Assembly: GCF_000427095.1 (NCBI RefSeq)
Contig: NC_021487.1
Span: 2,439,325 to 2,503,324, forward strand
Reading direction: 5' to 3'
From: Chthonomonas calidirosea T49
GTDB taxonomy: Bacteria > Armatimonadota > Chthonomonadetes > Chthonomonadales > Chthonomonadaceae
DNA length: 64,000 bases
Positions within the stretch are counted from its first letter, which is position 1. Every line of letters begins with the position of its first letter. The position numbers and the translations under genes were made by a program. Of the stretch, positions 63,901-64,000 are shown one piece after another. The notes below the pieces were generated by a model, which ran no database searches, had not been told where the DNA came from, and saw nothing but the letters and a program-made list of their open reading frames with translations.

Positions 63901-64000
63901 GCGTGGGCGTTGTGGTTGGCAAAGGTCTCGTTCTCGCCATGCGTAATAAGACTATCCGCGTAGACAAGCCCGATGTTGGGATGGGTTTCAAGCGCTTGCA
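60996..64000 (-). CDS. Very large multi-domain glycosyltransferase (GT2, GT2 and GT4 units), N-terminus missing
   Basis: The frame is open from 60998 to the right edge; 1000 residues are visible and the start is beyond 64000. Visible residues 1-110 are the end of a GT2 domain (HPNIGLVYADSLITHGENET, VGLFDPSLSIVGDYDLFLRI). A helical TPR-like linker follows. From about 285 is a second GT2 domain (LSFIVITGGKRQNLIALLVQ, with the DxD in TLVFLDDDCILDSEWYV and VGEEEDIDFSRRCRAMGYSI). After another linker, residues about 690-1000 form a GT4-like GT-B domain (RIWVPTSSQRERLLEVGIEA, VAVARTADIKRSVLEAMAYS-like segment, RPVIAPAWGAMQELLSEETG). Such proteins build cell-surface or protein-linked glycans. Substrates are unknown. 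Confidence 0.87.
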   Translation of the reverse strand, partial: QALETHPNIGLVYADSLITHGENETFANHNAHAVFRWPEYSLRQALMYAMFGPQPMWRREVHEKVGLFDPSLSIVGDYDLFLRIAHRCGAYHLPEILGLFRAGGLSMNSSDACVKETLQVLRRHRSTIPLEDIYPDLNGEWKNDAFARAAALMDYARSLLVASSVPAEIGFVESLYEEARTLIGDHPILLNNLAVLAWLKGNTKEATAAFEKLALFGIPLALQNLNVIRSAPIPQTLNLSVGTLRHPVVRVLPELLPPDQVQHSWSKASPQSLLSPEGRKADKSALSFIVITGGKRQNLIALLVQSIRKQRIPKYEVLICGNCEGLQFEGEDVILLPCPDLAAQGRLGAMRNHGIARARYETLVFLDDDCILDSEWYVHLLKGPDTFDVLTMQVRMPDGTRYWDRATKAPQRGQMILCEGEEDHAIYATGGASLMRAEVARMVRWNDHLKVGEEEDIDFSRRCRAMGYSIGHLADSLIYHADATYTSLGRWVYRRKGGRTQEWIYTVETQDSLQLYSEALARFEQGELAESIDCLRWGLLNHPENREFRFGLSAIAFLTGGNLSNNAWYPNGWPRFSQWLAELQESTAAESPSEPAPHVEHLDRPLSPYFFASSADVKTSDPLLQTLHETREAPDALLFAWRQAGITPQLWAQPCSSQAPQYPLLEAALMKAHLIEEGAAKADLLITFAPYEEPSIEADIHIGRLQWPTLLPSSAWIAACQKLDRIWVPTSSQRERLLEVGIEAEKVGVVPLAVNCDRYRPQTKGQPQTPPLKGMRRFNFLAHFEWSRTYAWETLVRAFLQAFRPEEDVALVLHPFALQENAAQRMRQELAQCLLPMLGARHHPSIVLQTTPLEPELLRALYRACHCFVSVARTADIKRSVLEAMAYSRPVIAPAWGAMQELLSEETGYPVQAIETPVNFVAALEKPWLREGRWIDIDEADLSRQMRLALDNPTEADARGEQARLFLKQRHDYRVVASTLQQELKRLEIEKPSVVIAYQL

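Overview
The window looks like a chromosomal segment of a diderm, motile, non-proteobacterial bacterium of moderately high GC content. The best guess is a member of the Armatimonadota close to Chthonomonas. That guess is inference: it rests on the mix of gene families (a pilin-like protein ending in an H-X9-DG motif, TPR plus CRTAC1-type proteins, a DUF2089/SHOCT/DUF4097 operon, a Ycf45/SpoIIIAA-like R3H ATPase, many GH57 and GT4 enzymes). P-ring and L-ring flagellar genes (flgA, flgH, flgI) show directly that an outer membrane is expected. I see no insertion sequences, phage genes, CRISPR array, tRNA or rRNA.

Layout. (1) 1-5.3 kb, minus strand: xylulokinase (cut by the left edge), an MntR-type regulator with an NRAMP manganese transporter, then a sugar isomerase/epimerase with an MFS permease. 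(2) 5.4-8.6 kb, plus strand: a PfkB sugar kinase and two GT4 glycosyltransferases, tightly packed. (3) 8.9-17.8 kb: a flagellar rod, ring and hook-junction operon, flgF-flgG-flgA-flgH-flgI-flgJ-flgN-flgK-flgL-fliW, closed by a strong terminator. (4) 17.9-24.8 kb: metabolic and exported proteins (aldehyde dehydrogenase, lyxose-isomerase-type cupin, TPR protein, an unknown exported protein, ispE and a frameshifted nucleotidyltransferase). (5) 25-32.9 kb: a second flagellar operon, fliK-flgD-(TIGR02530 protein)-flgE-flbD-motA-motB-fliL. (6) 32.9-36 kb, minus strand: greA and a DUF2089 / DUF4097 / SHOCT operon with a very good promoter. (7) 36.3-41.8 kb: a frameshifted lipoprotein, a small Cys-rich protein, a GH57 branching enzyme, an 8-oxoguanine glycosylase and a HEAT-repeat protein. 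(8) 42-46.3 kb: a structured RNA leader, then pilin-like protein, small membrane protein, TPR protein and an ASPIC/UnbV protein. (9) 46.3-51 kb: isomerase, R3H ATPase, tmk, a c-di-AMP receptor and an unknown. (10) 51.1-64 kb: a lone flhA, uvrA, a GH57 amylase-type enzyme, a 908-residue exported unknown, a small helical protein and a very large multi-domain glycosyltransferase cut by the right edge.

How the genes work together. The two flagellar operons and flhA supply most of the rod, hook, hook-filament junction, rings, stator and part of the export gate; flagellin, the FliF/G/M/N parts and the rest of the export apparatus must lie elsewhere. A sigma-28-like promoter precedes flhA. The GH57 pair and the glycosyltransferases point to glycogen and surface-polysaccharide metabolism.

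The most interesting unexplained pieces are: the structured leader at about 42.1-42.2 kb with mutually exclusive hairpins ahead of the pilin/TPR/CRTAC1 cluster; the threefold repeated middle domain of the hook protein; a FlgH without a lipobox; two frameshifted genes; and the DUF2089/DUF4097 operon.
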